64,000 nt of DNA from Anaerobacterium chartisolvens (GTDB lineage: Bacteria; Bacillota; Clostridia; Acetivibrionales; DSM-27016), in NCBI RefSeq assembly GCF_003337415.1, contig NZ_QPJT01000016.1:1-64000 (forward strand), read 5' to 3'. The number at the start of each line of letters is the position of its first letter. Position 1 is the first letter of the stretch. The notes below the pieces were generated by a model. The model saw only the letters and a list, made by a program, of their open reading frames with translations, was not told the origin of the DNA and searched no databases. Below are positions 27,286-35,985 of the stretch, one piece after another. The position numbers and the translations under genes were made by a program.

Positions 27286-27843
27286 TCAGTTTGTGCCGGA
27301 CTTTGTGATTGAGCCGCTCTTGCTTGCCTTAGTCTCCTCCAGCCTTAAGGAAAGCTCCCTTGAGCCCGACTTAAGCAGAACCTCCTTAGGCTCTATGCTC
27401 TCTACCGTCCACCCGCCGCCTATCTCATCGCCTAAGCCTACCACATAGGATATGCTGTCGGCGGTTATAATGGCCTGGCTGTTTCCGTTATTTCCTATGA
27501 CAGTGCCCTTTAAAAGCATAGGGCCTGAGAAGGGATCTCTTGAAGCCGCGGCGGCTCCCGTATTGTCCTCTGCTTTCTCAGCGGCCCCGGTGCTGTCGCT
27601 CCTGCTGGTCTGGGGCAGTATCTCCACGCTTTCTCCTTCGGCGCCTGGTGGCTTGCCGTCTGCTGTCGGCTCCGACATCACAGGCGTGCCTCCCGTACCG
27701 GGCAGAGAGGCATATACCGCAATCATAACCACGATAAGCACTGCCAGCACACACAGGCTTACGGCAAGAAATTTGTTTTTCTTTATATACTCCTTAAGCT
27801 TGCTCTGCTTCCCCCGGCTTACACCGTAATCCTCCTCCGCCAT
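27286..27843 (-). CDS. PilP/GspC-like pilus protein
   Basis: A 185-residue single-pass protein: basic cytoplasmic tail (RGKQSKLKEYIKKNK), membrane segment near 35-57, low-complexity linker rich in E/S/A/G, and a C-terminal beta domain starting RDPFSGPMLLKGTVIG and running through YVVGLGDEIGGGWTVESI. This matches the homology region of PilP/GspC, which binds secretin N domains. It directly precedes the secretin N-domain gene, supporting that pairing. ATG at 27843 is chosen although GGGG is 14 bases away; a frame extends to 27900 without a ribosome binding site. Confidence 0.72.
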   Translation of the reverse strand: MAEEDYGVSRGKQSKLKEYIKKNKFLAVSLCVLAVLIVVMIAVYASLPGTGGTPVMSEPTADGKPPGAEGESVEILPQTSRSDSTGAAEKAEDNTGAAAASRDPFSGPMLLKGTVIGNNGNSQAIITADSISYVVGLGDEIGGGWTVESIEPKEVLLKSGSRELSLRLEETKASKSGSITKSGTN

Positions 27844-28029
27844 ATTAAAAAAACCGTCCCCTTTCGTTTCTTTATCCCCATACAGGCCAAAAAAAGGCAT
27901 GGAAAATAAGGGTAGTGCCGCAATTGTCCCTTAAGCTTTAAATATGTTCCTTGTTTTAAATTTGCATGTAGCTTTTGAATTATGTGAAAAGTTTGTCTTT
28001 TGTATAGAACAGATTAAACAACAAAGAGA

Positions 28030-28068
28030 GCAGAACATTTCTCTACTCCCTCTCTATTAAAATCACAA
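28030..28068 (-). terminator. Possible partial terminator after the pilin gene
   Basis: An imperfect AGAG-rich/CTCTCT stem followed on the minus strand by TTTGTTGTTTAAT lies just beyond the pilin stop. Such a leaky terminator would separate high pilin expression from the downstream genes. The stem has mismatches, so the call is tentative. Confidence 0.4.
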
Positions 28069-28074
28069 AACATC

Positions 28075-28470
28075 CTATTCTTCCATAGCCGGTGTAACTG
28101 TTATTATCCCAGTTTCACTGTTAAATTCCACCTTATAAGGCTTGCTTTTTTCGACTCCTCCAACTGCATAAGGTGTTTTAGGCCACTGAGCCATATATTT
28201 AGTCCAAGTCCCTCCTGCTGTACCATCTGCCCAGCTAGTGAAAACCGGATCAGTATCTTTGTTGCTACAATCCGCAATATAAAGAGATGCCGCCGCCTGT
28301 AAACTTCTTACATTAGTATTATGCGCCGACTTTTTTGCGTTATCCGTAGTCACATTGTAAATTGGAACTGCAATTGCCACAAGAATGCCCAGAATCACCA
28401 CGACCACCATCAGCTCAACCAGTGTAAAGCCCTTGTTGTTATTCCTCAGCTTGCTAAAGAATCCGATCAT
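28075..28470 (-). CDS. pilA: Type IV major pilin (PilA-like)
   Basis: A 131-residue prepilin with leader ending NNNKG, mature start FTLVELMVVVVILGILVAIA and glutamate 5 present. The head is small, with a single cysteine (ADCSNKD) and a repetitive beta region (GGTWTKYMAQWPKTPYAVGG). GGGGGAG precedes the ATG. It is the first gene of the operon and is separated from the rest by 230 bases containing a hairpin, which would allow more pilin than machinery to be made. Confidence 0.88.
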   Translation of the reverse strand: MIGFFSKLRNNNKGFTLVELMVVVVILGILVAIAVPIYNVTTDNAKKSAHNTNVRSLQAAASLYIADCSNKDTDPVFTSWADGTAGGTWTKYMAQWPKTPYAVGGVEKSKPYKVEFNSETGIITVTPAMEE

Positions 28471-28830
28471 AATTGATCTCCCCCTATAAATATAGAATAT
28501 GGTTTTTTAAAATTCCGCAGCCCGTCCTTTTGAATAAGAGGGTGTGAATATTGCCGCGTAAAGAGAATGATTATGTAGACATGTTGCAGGGCATTGGTAC
28601 AGGCTGCCAGAACCTCTATAATATATATATATTATATACGCTTGCGGAAAATATTACAACAGTTTCCTTAGAATTTTTTAACAAGACTATAACAGGATTA
28701 TAATACATTATGAAGTAAATTTTACAAAAATCAGCCCCGCCGCATTTGCATAATGCGGCGGGGCTGCCTTGAGGCGGGTGTCGGCAAATTAAGTTACATA
28801 ATATAGAAGCTCACCCATAAATAATCAGGT
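28471..28830. other. Spacer between serA and the pilus operon
   Basis: About 360 bases that hold the serA terminator (28724-28766) and AT-rich sequence with an alternating TA tract near 28620-28640, where the pilus operon promoter probably lies on the minus strand. No open frame with a ribosome binding site is present. Confidence 0.5.
28724..28766 (-). terminator. Rho-independent terminator of serA
   Basis: CAGCCCCGCCGCATT pairs with AATGCGGCGGGGCTG around a short loop, followed on the minus strand by ATTTTTGTAAAA. Very stable stem located 65 bases after the serA stop. Confidence 0.9.
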
Positions 28831-30435
28831 CTAAAACTTAAGCATCGACGCCTTTAGCACTCCGTCTATGCCCTTTAACGACTCCAGCACTTCATTGCTT
28901 ACCTCGACATCAACGCTGACAAAAGACACCGCCTTTTCACCCTTGCGGTTTCTGCTCCACTGCATGGCGGCAATGTTTATGTCGGCTTCCCCCAGCATTG
29001 TGCCTATGCGTCCTATTATCCCCGGCTTGTCTATGTTCTGTATGGCTATGACATACGGCGTGGGCTCAAAGTCCAGCTTATAGCCGAAGAAGTCGACAAT
29101 TCTTATTTCCTCTCTGGCAAATACCGTGCCGGATATGCTCTGCTGCTTTTTCTTGGTATGGAACTTAACGGTTATAAGGTTTGTGTACTTGTCCAGCTCG
29201 GAGCTCTTGCTCTCAACAAACAGTATTCCCATGTTTTTGATCATAAGCTCTGCATTTACATAATTGACCTTGTCCTTTGATATAGGCTCGAGAAAGCCCT
29301 TCAGAACGGAAAGGGACAAAACCCTTGTCTCCATTTCAGCCAAGTCCCCGCTGTATATAATTTCTATCTTCTGCACCGTTTCCTTTTCCGCCTGATAATA
29401 GATTTTGCCCAGCATTTCGGCAAGATCGAGGTAAGGCTTAAGGTCTGAGAGATCCTTTACATTCATCGGAGGCATGTTTACCGCCGCAACCATTTCTCCC
29501 TTTAAGGCTCCTGCCACAAGCCTGGTTATTTCGGTGCCGACATTGTAATTGGCCTCCTCGGTTGAAGCACCCAGATGAGGAGTTACAATTACATTCTCGA
29601 GCTCTAAAAGGGGATTTGTGTAGCTCTGATTCTCGGGGGCCTTGTCATAGCTTGGCTCCGGGTCCAGCACGTCTATGCCTGCCGCCGCCACATGCCCCTC
29701 CTTGAGGGAATCGTAAAGGGCCTTTTCGTTTACCAGACCTCCCCTTGCGGCATTTACAATTCTGACTCCCCTTTTGCACAGCTTAAGCTGCTCCTCTCCT
29801 ATCATTCCATAGGTTTCCTTTGTTTTGGGTGTGTGAAAGGTTATAAGATCGGACTGTGTCAAAAGCTCCTCGAGAGTCTCGCACTTTTCCACACCAAACT
29901 TTTTAAACTTGTCGTCGGTTATATACGGGTCATAGGCTATCACCCTCATATTGCTTCCCTTAAGCTTTGTAGCCACTATCGAGCCTATCCTTCCTAAGCC
30001 TATAACTCCCGCTGTTTTCCTGTCAAGCTCATTTCCTATGAAAAGGTTTCTTCTGAAGTCCCTGTTTTTGGCTGCAATGTGTACTCGGGGAAGGTTTCTG
30101 AATATTGCATACGCAAGTGCCACCGCAAGCTCTCCCGCCGCCATTATGTTGCTCTCAGGGGTGTTTACAACAATAATCCCCCTGCCTGTGCAGGCATTTA
30201 CATCAATGTTGTCTATGCCGTTTCCCGCTCTTCCGGCGACCTTAAGATTTGAAGCCTTTGAAATAAGCTCTTCATCTACCTTTGTGACACTTCTTACAAT
30301 AATAGCGTCATACTCTGGTATAACGTCGAGCAGCTCTTCGCGGCTGAGGCCATATTTCGTGTCAACCTCAAACCCTTTCTGTACAAGGTATTCAATGCCC
30401 TCATCGGCAATTCTTTCAGTTACTATAACCTTCAT
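28831..30435 (-). CDS. serA: D-3-phosphoglycerate dehydrogenase
   Basis: A 534-residue long-form enzyme that oxidises 3-phosphoglycerate to phosphohydroxypyruvate, the first step of serine synthesis. The NAD-binding domain has the motif GVIGLGRIGSIVA near residue 145; the catalytic Arg/Glu/His set is within VNAARGGLVNEKAL and TPHLGASTEEA. An intervening domain follows and an ACT domain (PGIIGRIGTMLGEADINIAA, residues 460-534) closes the protein, allowing serine feedback. It lies 26 bases downstream of a class V aminotransferase under a tandem glycine riboswitch. Confidence 0.96.
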   Translation of the reverse strand: MKVIVTERIADEGIEYLVQKGFEVDTKYGLSREELLDVIPEYDAIIVRSVTKVDEELISKASNLKVAGRAGNGIDNIDVNACTGRGIIVVNTPESNIMAAGELAVALAYAIFRNLPRVHIAAKNRDFRRNLFIGNELDRKTAGVIGLGRIGSIVATKLKGSNMRVIAYDPYITDDKFKKFGVEKCETLEELLTQSDLITFHTPKTKETYGMIGEEQLKLCKRGVRIVNAARGGLVNEKALYDSLKEGHVAAAGIDVLDPEPSYDKAPENQSYTNPLLELENVIVTPHLGASTEEANYNVGTEITRLVAGALKGEMVAAVNMPPMNVKDLSDLKPYLDLAEMLGKIYYQAEKETVQKIEIIYSGDLAEMETRVLSLSVLKGFLEPISKDKVNYVNAELMIKNMGILFVESKSSELDKYTNLITVKFHTKKKQQSISGTVFAREEIRIVDFFGYKLDFEPTPYVIAIQNIDKPGIIGRIGTMLGEADINIAAMQWSRNRKGEKAVSFVSVDVEVSNEVLESLKGIDGVLKASMLKF

Positions 30436-30461
30436 TTTGTTCTACCTCCAATAAATATATA

Positions 30462-31526
30462 TTAAATCAGTTTCTCAATAACCCCTGTCAATTCCTTTAT
30501 GTCGTCAAGAGACGCATCTGCCATATGGGCAATTCTAAAGGTTATATCCTTTAAAGCCCCATATCCGTTGGATATCACATAGCCCATTTCCCCAAGCTTC
30601 TTATTAAGGGCTGATACGTCGATTGCCCTTGTGTTTTTTATAGCCGTCACGGTATCGGACATATACCTCTCGTCGGCAAACAGCTCAAAGCTTTGCCTTG
30701 ACCAGTCCTGAGTATATCGGGCCATTTCCCTGTGGCGAAGGAACCTGTTCTCCTGCCCCTCCTCCATTATTCTGTCCAGCTGGTAATCGAGAGCAAACAT
30801 ATGTGACAGCGACGGAGTTGAGGGATACTGGTAATCCTTCTTTTTTATATAGTTATACAGATCCAGAAGGTCAAAATAAACTCCCCTGAATTCAACCTGC
30901 TTTGCAGCTTCCAGAGCCTTGTCGGATATAGAGCACAGAGACATGCCGGGAGGAAGCCCAAGGCATTTTTGGGTTGAGGTAATGCATATGTCTATCCCAA
31001 GCCTGTCTACCTCTATTTTTGTGCCGCCCATGGAGCTTACGGCATCCACGCAGTATACCACCTCAGGGTATTTTTTCATTACGGGGGCTATCTCATGAAC
31101 GGGATTCATTACTCCCGTGGCTGTCTCATTGTGAGTAATTGTAATGAGATCGTACTTTCCCGTTGCAAGCACCTTGTCCACCATTTCAGGTGTTGTCGCC
31201 ATGCCCGGCTCGGAAGAAAATTTGTCGGCCTGCACCCCGTTGCACACAGCCATTTTATGCCATCTATCCCCAAAGGCACCTATGGAAAACACCGCCGCCC
31301 TCCGTCTAGTACAGGAGCGCACAGCTCCTTCCATCAGACCGCTTCCTGAGGAGGTGGAAAGCAATATCTCATTTTGTGTGTACATAAGTTTTTTCATTTT
31401 TTCGGAAATGCTTCTCTGCAGAGCCGAAGCGTCCTTAGTTCTGTGTCCCATCATAGGCGTGGCCATTTTTTCCAGAATGTCGCTTTTGACTTCTACCGGC
31501 CCGGGAATAAAAAGTCTTTTATGCAT
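30462..31526 (-). CDS. Class V aminotransferase (serine/alanine-glyoxylate type)
   Basis: A 354-residue PLP enzyme beginning KRLFIPGPVEVKSDILEKMA, with MMGHRTKDASALQ and the PLP-lysine region ITSTQKCLGLPPGMSL near residue 190. The family includes alanine-glyoxylate and serine-pyruvate aminotransferases. Next to serA it may act as a phosphoserine-type aminotransferase, which is inference. The start at 31526 has GGGAGG at eight bases; the open frame continues upstream to 31637 with a hydrophobic, non-family extension that is not translated in my reading. Confidence 0.9.
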   Translation of the reverse strand: MHKRLFIPGPVEVKSDILEKMATPMMGHRTKDASALQRSISEKMKKLMYTQNEILLSTSSGSGLMEGAVRSCTRRRAAVFSIGAFGDRWHKMAVCNGVQADKFSSEPGMATTPEMVDKVLATGKYDLITITHNETATGVMNPVHEIAPVMKKYPEVVYCVDAVSSMGGTKIEVDRLGIDICITSTQKCLGLPPGMSLCSISDKALEAAKQVEFRGVYFDLLDLYNYIKKKDYQYPSTPSLSHMFALDYQLDRIMEEGQENRFLRHREMARYTQDWSRQSFELFADERYMSDTVTAIKNTRAIDVSALNKKLGEMGYVISNGYGALKDITFRIAHMADASLDDIKELTGVIEKLI

Positions 31527-31647
31527 AAACCAATACCTCCCAAAAAAGATAATATAAAATGCCAAACCGTTAAAGATCTGACCACTGTATAAGCACAATA
31601 AGACACGATACACAAAAAATTTTGTGCAACGAATCAAACAGCCTTGT

Positions 31648-31804
31648 ACTCTGTCCTTTTGCCTGAGAGATTGAGCGGGCGGTTAAAAGCACCCGTCTTG
31701 CCCCTTCGGCTCCATTACTGGTCTCTCCAGAGGTTCGTCCTGATGAGGTCTGTTTTACCTGAGAGTGCAACTCCTTCGGTGTCTTTAATAAAGAACTCTC
31801 CCCC
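31648..31804 (-). promoter_or_regulatory. Tandem glycine riboswitch
   Basis: Two adjacent aptamers on the minus strand. The first carries CACCGAAGGAGTTGCA and CTCTCAGGTAAAACAGA. The second carries GCCGAAGGGGCAA and CTCTCAGGCAAAAGGACAGAG. These are the conserved cores of glycine aptamers I and II, with the short linker that defines the tandem form. It lies between a strong promoter and the aminotransferase-serA pair. The gene-control element downstream was not resolved. Confidence 0.93.
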
Positions 31805-31836
31805 ATCAATCATCCGAGAATATTCAATTAGATATA

Positions 31837-31865
31837 ATTATAAATATTTAGGGAAATAGTGTCAA
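31837..31865 (-). promoter_or_regulatory. Sigma-A promoter of the glycine riboswitch transcript
   Basis: Perfect TTGACA and TATAAT hexamers with a 17-base spacer on the minus strand, about 33 bases before the first aptamer. Confidence 0.85.
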
Positions 31866-31896
31866 GGATTATTTTTTTACATCCTCCTGCCCCGCT

Positions 31897-33180
31897 CTAT
31901 GAAATCAGCCTCTGGAATTCCTGGCTGTTTCTTATGCCGTCAAAGGCATTGTTTTTTTTGGCCTCGTTTTTATATGCCCCGTCAAGCTCAATCGCCTTTT
32001 TAAGGCTGTCAATGGCTATATCGCTTTTTTTCATAAGTGAGTATACCACAGATATGCCGTAAAACAGGCTGCTGTCGCGCGGCTTTGCTTTCATTGCCGC
32101 CTTGTACTCCTCAGCGGCGTGCTCGTACCTTCCCATTTCCACAAGTGTTATTGCCATGTTGTAATGAATGCGGTACTCCTCCGGCTTAATATTAAGCCCT
32201 TTTTTATATATTTCAAGGGCCTCCCTGTGCTTTCCCTGCCCAGACAGTATAATTCCCAGATTATTATAGGCATCCATAAAGCCCGGCTTCAGCTCAATCA
32301 CCCTTCTGAAAGCGGCCGCCGCTTCCTCCGCCCTCAGCCCCTCGTCAAGCACAACCCCCATGTTAAACCAGCTTTCATAGCTGTCAGGCCTGATTTCAAG
32401 AGCCTTTTTATACGCTTTTGCCGCGTTTGGCCTGTCTCCAAGCTTGTAGAAGGATATACCCGAGTTATAATAAGCGGAATAATCCCCTGGGTTAAGCTTC
32501 AATATCCTTCTGAAGCATTCTATAGCCTCCCTGTGCCTTCCTGCCATTGCCAATGCATTCCCCAGCAGCTCATAAGCCTCTCCTGAGGAGCCGTCCAGCC
32601 TACATGCCTGCTTAAGCTCCCGTATTGCCGCATCATACTGCTTTGAGGCAAGCCTGCGCCTTCCTTTCTCTATGTGGGCGCTCACTCTCCCTGCATTATC
32701 ATCCATTCCCTTAGTATTAGCACTCATACCTTTAGTATTGGCACTCATACCTTTAGCACGAGAAATTATTCCTCTGATATGAGAAATTATTCCCCCGATA
32801 TAAGCGCCTATGCCTTCGGCATGAGAAGCCGCCCGGCCGACCTTCGCCTTTGATTTCTTTTGCGCGTCTTCTTTTCCGGCAGGCCTTATCAGAGAAACGT
32901 AAACGCCCTGCTCCCTTAGTCTTTTTACTGCGGTATAATGATCGCTAAAAAGGAATGCTCCGGGAATGACTATGCCGAGGCAAATATACAAAGCCTCCAC
33001 ACTTGTGCTGGTAATAATATTGACATTATTAAAGAAATTGAAAAGCGCGACGGTCATAGATACAATTTGAAGACAAAAAACCAACAGTGTAAGTATTTCT
33101 TTTCTCCAAAACAGGCGGCGGGCCATATAAGCAAGAAACAATATCTTTAGTATTATAGTAAAACCCACAATAATTGACAT
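31897..33180 (-). CDS. Membrane-anchored tetratricopeptide repeat protein
   Basis: A 427-residue protein. Three hydrophobic segments occupy residues 1-85, then a linker of tandem seven-residue units (GIISHIR, GIISRAK, GMSANTK twice, and relatives, about residues 122-165), then seven or more TPR units from about residue 170 (for example PGDYSAYYNSGISFYKLGD). TPR arrays are protein-binding scaffolds. The partner is unknown. Start ATG at 33180 follows AGGGGGT. It stands between the serine genes and ftsK on the same strand. Confidence 0.88.
   Translation of the reverse strand: MSIIVGFTIILKILFLAYMARRLFWRKEILTLLVFCLQIVSMTVALFNFFNNVNIITSTSVEALYICLGIVIPGAFLFSDHYTAVKRLREQGVYVSLIRPAGKEDAQKKSKAKVGRAASHAEGIGAYIGGIISHIRGIISRAKGMSANTKGMSANTKGMDDNAGRVSAHIEKGRRRLASKQYDAAIRELKQACRLDGSSGEAYELLGNALAMAGRHREAIECFRRILKLNPGDYSAYYNSGISFYKLGDRPNAAKAYKKALEIRPDSYESWFNMGVVLDEGLRAEEAAAAFRRVIELKPGFMDAYNNLGIILSGQGKHREALEIYKKGLNIKPEEYRIHYNMAITLVEMGRYEHAAEEYKAAMKAKPRDSSLFYGISVVYSLMKKSDIAIDSLKKAIELDGAYKNEAKKNNAFDGIRNSQEFQRLIS
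32689..32814. repeat. 21-bp minisatellite inside the TPR gene
   Basis: Six consecutive 21-base units (for example 32710-32730 and 32731-32751, which differ at two positions) encode a heptapeptide ladder of the form G-x-x-x-x-x-K/R. Units become more divergent towards the TPR domain. In-frame copy-number change would lengthen or shorten the linker between membrane and TPR parts. Confidence 0.8.
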
Positions 33181-33225
33181 ATAATACCCCCTATATTTAA
33201 TTCCAGACTCCTAAAGCCAAAAATG

Positions 33226-35616
33226 CTACTCTCCCTGCTTCATCTGCATTTCCTGCCACTGAAGTCTGGTAATCAGCACCTGACGCGGCTTGCTTCCTTC
33301 GAAGCGTCCCACAATTCCCCTCTCCTCCATCTGATCCACTATTCTTGCCGCTCTTGCATAGCCTACCTTGAATTTTCTCTGAATCATTGAAACGGATGCC
33401 TGCCCCCCTTCAACCACAAGCTCTATTGCCTGAGGAAGCAGCTCGTCGTTATCACTGTTTTTTTTCTCCTCCTCACCGCCGCCTTCACTGTTTATCTCTT
33501 CTATAATGCTTTCATTATATTCAGCCTCTCCCGTGGCTTTTATATGCCGTACAATGCCTTCCACTTCCTTTTCGGACACGAAAGCTCCCTTAACCCTTAT
33601 AGGCTTTGGCTGGCCTATGGGATAGAACAGCATGTCGCCCTTTCCCAAAAGCTTTTCGGCCCCCGCCATATCCAAAATTGTCCGAGAGTCCACCTGAGAT
33701 GTTACGGCAAAGGATATTCTGGAGGGGATGTTTGCTTTTATTATCCCTGTAATTACATCCACAGAGGGCCTCTGCGTGGCAATGACAAGATGCATTCCCG
33801 CAGCTCTGGCCATTTGGGCAAGCCTGCATATTGCATCCTCAACATCGTTGGGAGCTACCATCATGAGGTCGGCCAGCTCATCTATAATTATAACTATCTG
33901 AGGAAGCGTCCCCTGTTCTCCCGCTTCCTTCTGAATTTCATTGTAACCCTTTAAATCCCTGACCCCCTTTTCGGCAAACAGCTTATACCTGTTTACCATT
34001 TCCTGAACTGCCCAGTTCAAGGCACCTGCAGCCTTCTTGGGATCGGTGACAACAGGAATCAGCAAATGGGGTATGCCGTTATATACGCCCAGTTCCACAA
34101 CCTTGGGATCTATCATAAGGAGCTTTATCTCCTCCGGCGAGGCTTTATAAATGAGGCTTATTATAAGGCTGTTTATACATACGCTCTTTCCAGCGCCGGT
34201 GGCTCCGGCTATGAGCATATGGGGCATTTTTGCTATATCGGCCACCACTATTTCACCCGAAATGTCTTTTCCTACCGCAAAAGCAAGCTTTGAGGGAAAT
34301 TCAGCAAACTCCGCACAGTCTATAACCTCTCTTAAAAACACGGCCGACATATCCTTGTTTGGCACCTCTATCCCCACTGCGGCCTTTCCGGGTATGGGTG
34401 CCTCTATCCTCACTCCCGAGGCCGCCAGGTTTAAGGATATATCGTCGGATAAATTTACAATTTTGCTCACCTTTATTCCGGGACTGGGCTGAAGCTCATA
34501 GCGTGTTACCGCAGGGCCCCTGCTTACGTTTATAACCCTTGCCTCCACCCCAAAGCTTTTAAGAGTATCCTCAAGCTTTTTGGCTCCCTCTATTGCCGAA
34601 TTTCTTATTGCTTTAAAATCAGTATCTCCCTGTAAATTCTGATTCAACAGGTCTATGGGAGGATACCTGTAAGCCACCGCCGCACTATCCTTATCGAGGC
34701 TTGCCCCGGCCTCTTCACACAAAGGCTCAGGTGTATCCTGCTGTACGACTTTTCCCTCCCCGGGAGGCTGCTTATCGGTATTTTTTATTTTTCCCACCTC
34801 AGCCCCGGTGCTTTTTTTAAGATCCTTCATTATAAACTCTATGGTCTGAACCTCCTGCACCGCGGCAGCCTCCGGCACACCGGCAGCAATGCTGCCTGTC
34901 TTTTCCTGAGATTCTCTGGAGGTCTTTTCTATATCAAAATCTATAACATTGGACTCAGCCTTAATTTGAGGCCTTAAATCCTTATCTGTTTTCTTCTTTT
35001 TCAAGCCCTCGGATATAAGCCGCACGAATTTTTTATATCCGGCAACAAATAATCCCCTTATATTTCTTATGAAGTTTGCGATTGATATATTCGTAAGCAG
35101 AACAATATCTATTATCGATATTGCAGTAAGTATGATTATTGTCCCCAAAACCTTAAAAAGCATTAGAAAGGGTATGCTTATAATACCTCCTATTACCCCT
35201 CCTCCCTCGTAATTAATTCCATTTTTATAAAACTTGATAAGGCTGTCAAACACCGTTAAATTCTCAAAATCACCCTCATCATAAAACCCGGTCTGTATAA
35301 TAGCCGAAAGCAGCAGCAGAAGCACAGTGCAATAAATACACCTTAAATTAAAGTTTTTGTCCTCTTTTCTCAATATGAGAAAAAACGCATAAACCACCAT
35401 AAGAGGAGGAACAGCCAATGCCGGCAGCCCCATCATCCCTAAAAAAACAACTCTCAGGGTCTCTCCGAACAGGCCCACCGAATTTCTGTAATAAAAGCCG
35501 AAGCCTATAAGAATACCTATAGCTAATATTACAATGCCTATTATTTCATGATTATATTTTTTAAAGCCGCTTTCTTTCCTTCTGTATTTCTTTCTGCCAA
35601 CCTTTTTAGCCGTCAC
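33226..35616 (-). CDS. ftsK: DNA translocase FtsK/SpoIIIE
   Basis: A 796-residue translocase with four membrane segments in residues 20-190, a variable charged linker (about 210-320), the alpha/beta motor with Walker A IAGATGAGKSVCINSL near residue 450 and Walker B IVIIIDELADLMM, and a C-terminal gamma winged-helix (VSMIQRKFKVGYARAARIVD) that reads orienting sequences. It pumps chromosomal DNA at the division or sporulation septum. GTG at 35616 is chosen, eight bases after GGGGG; a TTG five codons earlier lacks proper spacing. Confidence 0.95.
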   Translation of the reverse strand: MTAKKVGRKKYRRKESGFKKYNHEIIGIVILAIGILIGFGFYYRNSVGLFGETLRVVFLGMMGLPALAVPPLMVVYAFFLILRKEDKNFNLRCIYCTVLLLLLSAIIQTGFYDEGDFENLTVFDSLIKFYKNGINYEGGGVIGGIISIPFLMLFKVLGTIIILTAISIIDIVLLTNISIANFIRNIRGLFVAGYKKFVRLISEGLKKKKTDKDLRPQIKAESNVIDFDIEKTSRESQEKTGSIAAGVPEAAAVQEVQTIEFIMKDLKKSTGAEVGKIKNTDKQPPGEGKVVQQDTPEPLCEEAGASLDKDSAAVAYRYPPIDLLNQNLQGDTDFKAIRNSAIEGAKKLEDTLKSFGVEARVINVSRGPAVTRYELQPSPGIKVSKIVNLSDDISLNLAASGVRIEAPIPGKAAVGIEVPNKDMSAVFLREVIDCAEFAEFPSKLAFAVGKDISGEIVVADIAKMPHMLIAGATGAGKSVCINSLIISLIYKASPEEIKLLMIDPKVVELGVYNGIPHLLIPVVTDPKKAAGALNWAVQEMVNRYKLFAEKGVRDLKGYNEIQKEAGEQGTLPQIVIIIDELADLMMVAPNDVEDAICRLAQMARAAGMHLVIATQRPSVDVITGIIKANIPSRISFAVTSQVDSRTILDMAGAEKLLGKGDMLFYPIGQPKPIRVKGAFVSEKEVEGIVRHIKATGEAEYNESIIEEINSEGGGEEEKKNSDNDELLPQAIELVVEGGQASVSMIQRKFKVGYARAARIVDQMEERGIVGRFEGSKPRQVLITRLQWQEMQMKQGE

Positions 35617-35724
35617 CTTAAATACCCCCAAAAAAAGCGGAGACCCTTATTCCAGTATGAAACAAAGGTGCCTCCTGACTGTATTGCCTGCAATTCACCG
35701 GCCGTCTATACAATATATCACATT

Positions 35725-35985
35725 TTAATAGTATTTTCCATAGCCAATGCCATTTTTTAACCCCGGCTTAATCCCGCCGATGACAGTTCCGGGCTGCAGA
35801 CCGGGATTAAGATATGCCTTGGGAGAGGTGCTTATGATTCTGTTTATAACATAGCCCCTGTCGTCAAGAGCCATAGCCTGCACCCTCTCCCCCATATACT
35901 CAATTTCTATATACCCCGGCGCATCGCCGCTTTTGTCCTGCATATTTCCCATAACCAGCTCGGTTGGTACTATAGAATACAGCAT
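35725..35985 (-). CDS. YlzJ-like small protein
   Basis: An 86-residue protein containing YIEIEYMGERVQAMALDDRG and a proline/glycine-rich end (LNPGLQPGTVIGGIKPGLKN), as in YlzJ-type proteins. These are always found between tepA and the FtsK/SpoIIIE gene in spore formers, as here. The start codon overlaps the tepA stop by one base. Function unknown. Confidence 0.78.
   Translation of the reverse strand: MLYSIVPTELVMGNMQDKSGDAPGYIEIEYMGERVQAMALDDRGYVINRIISTSPKAYLNPGLQPGTVIGGIKPGLKNGIGYGKYY

Noticed and set aside
31527-31637. N-terminal extension of the class V aminotransferase
   Set aside because: The extension is unlike the family and hydrophobic, overlaps the riboswitch expression region, and the ATG at 31526 has a strong ribosome binding site.
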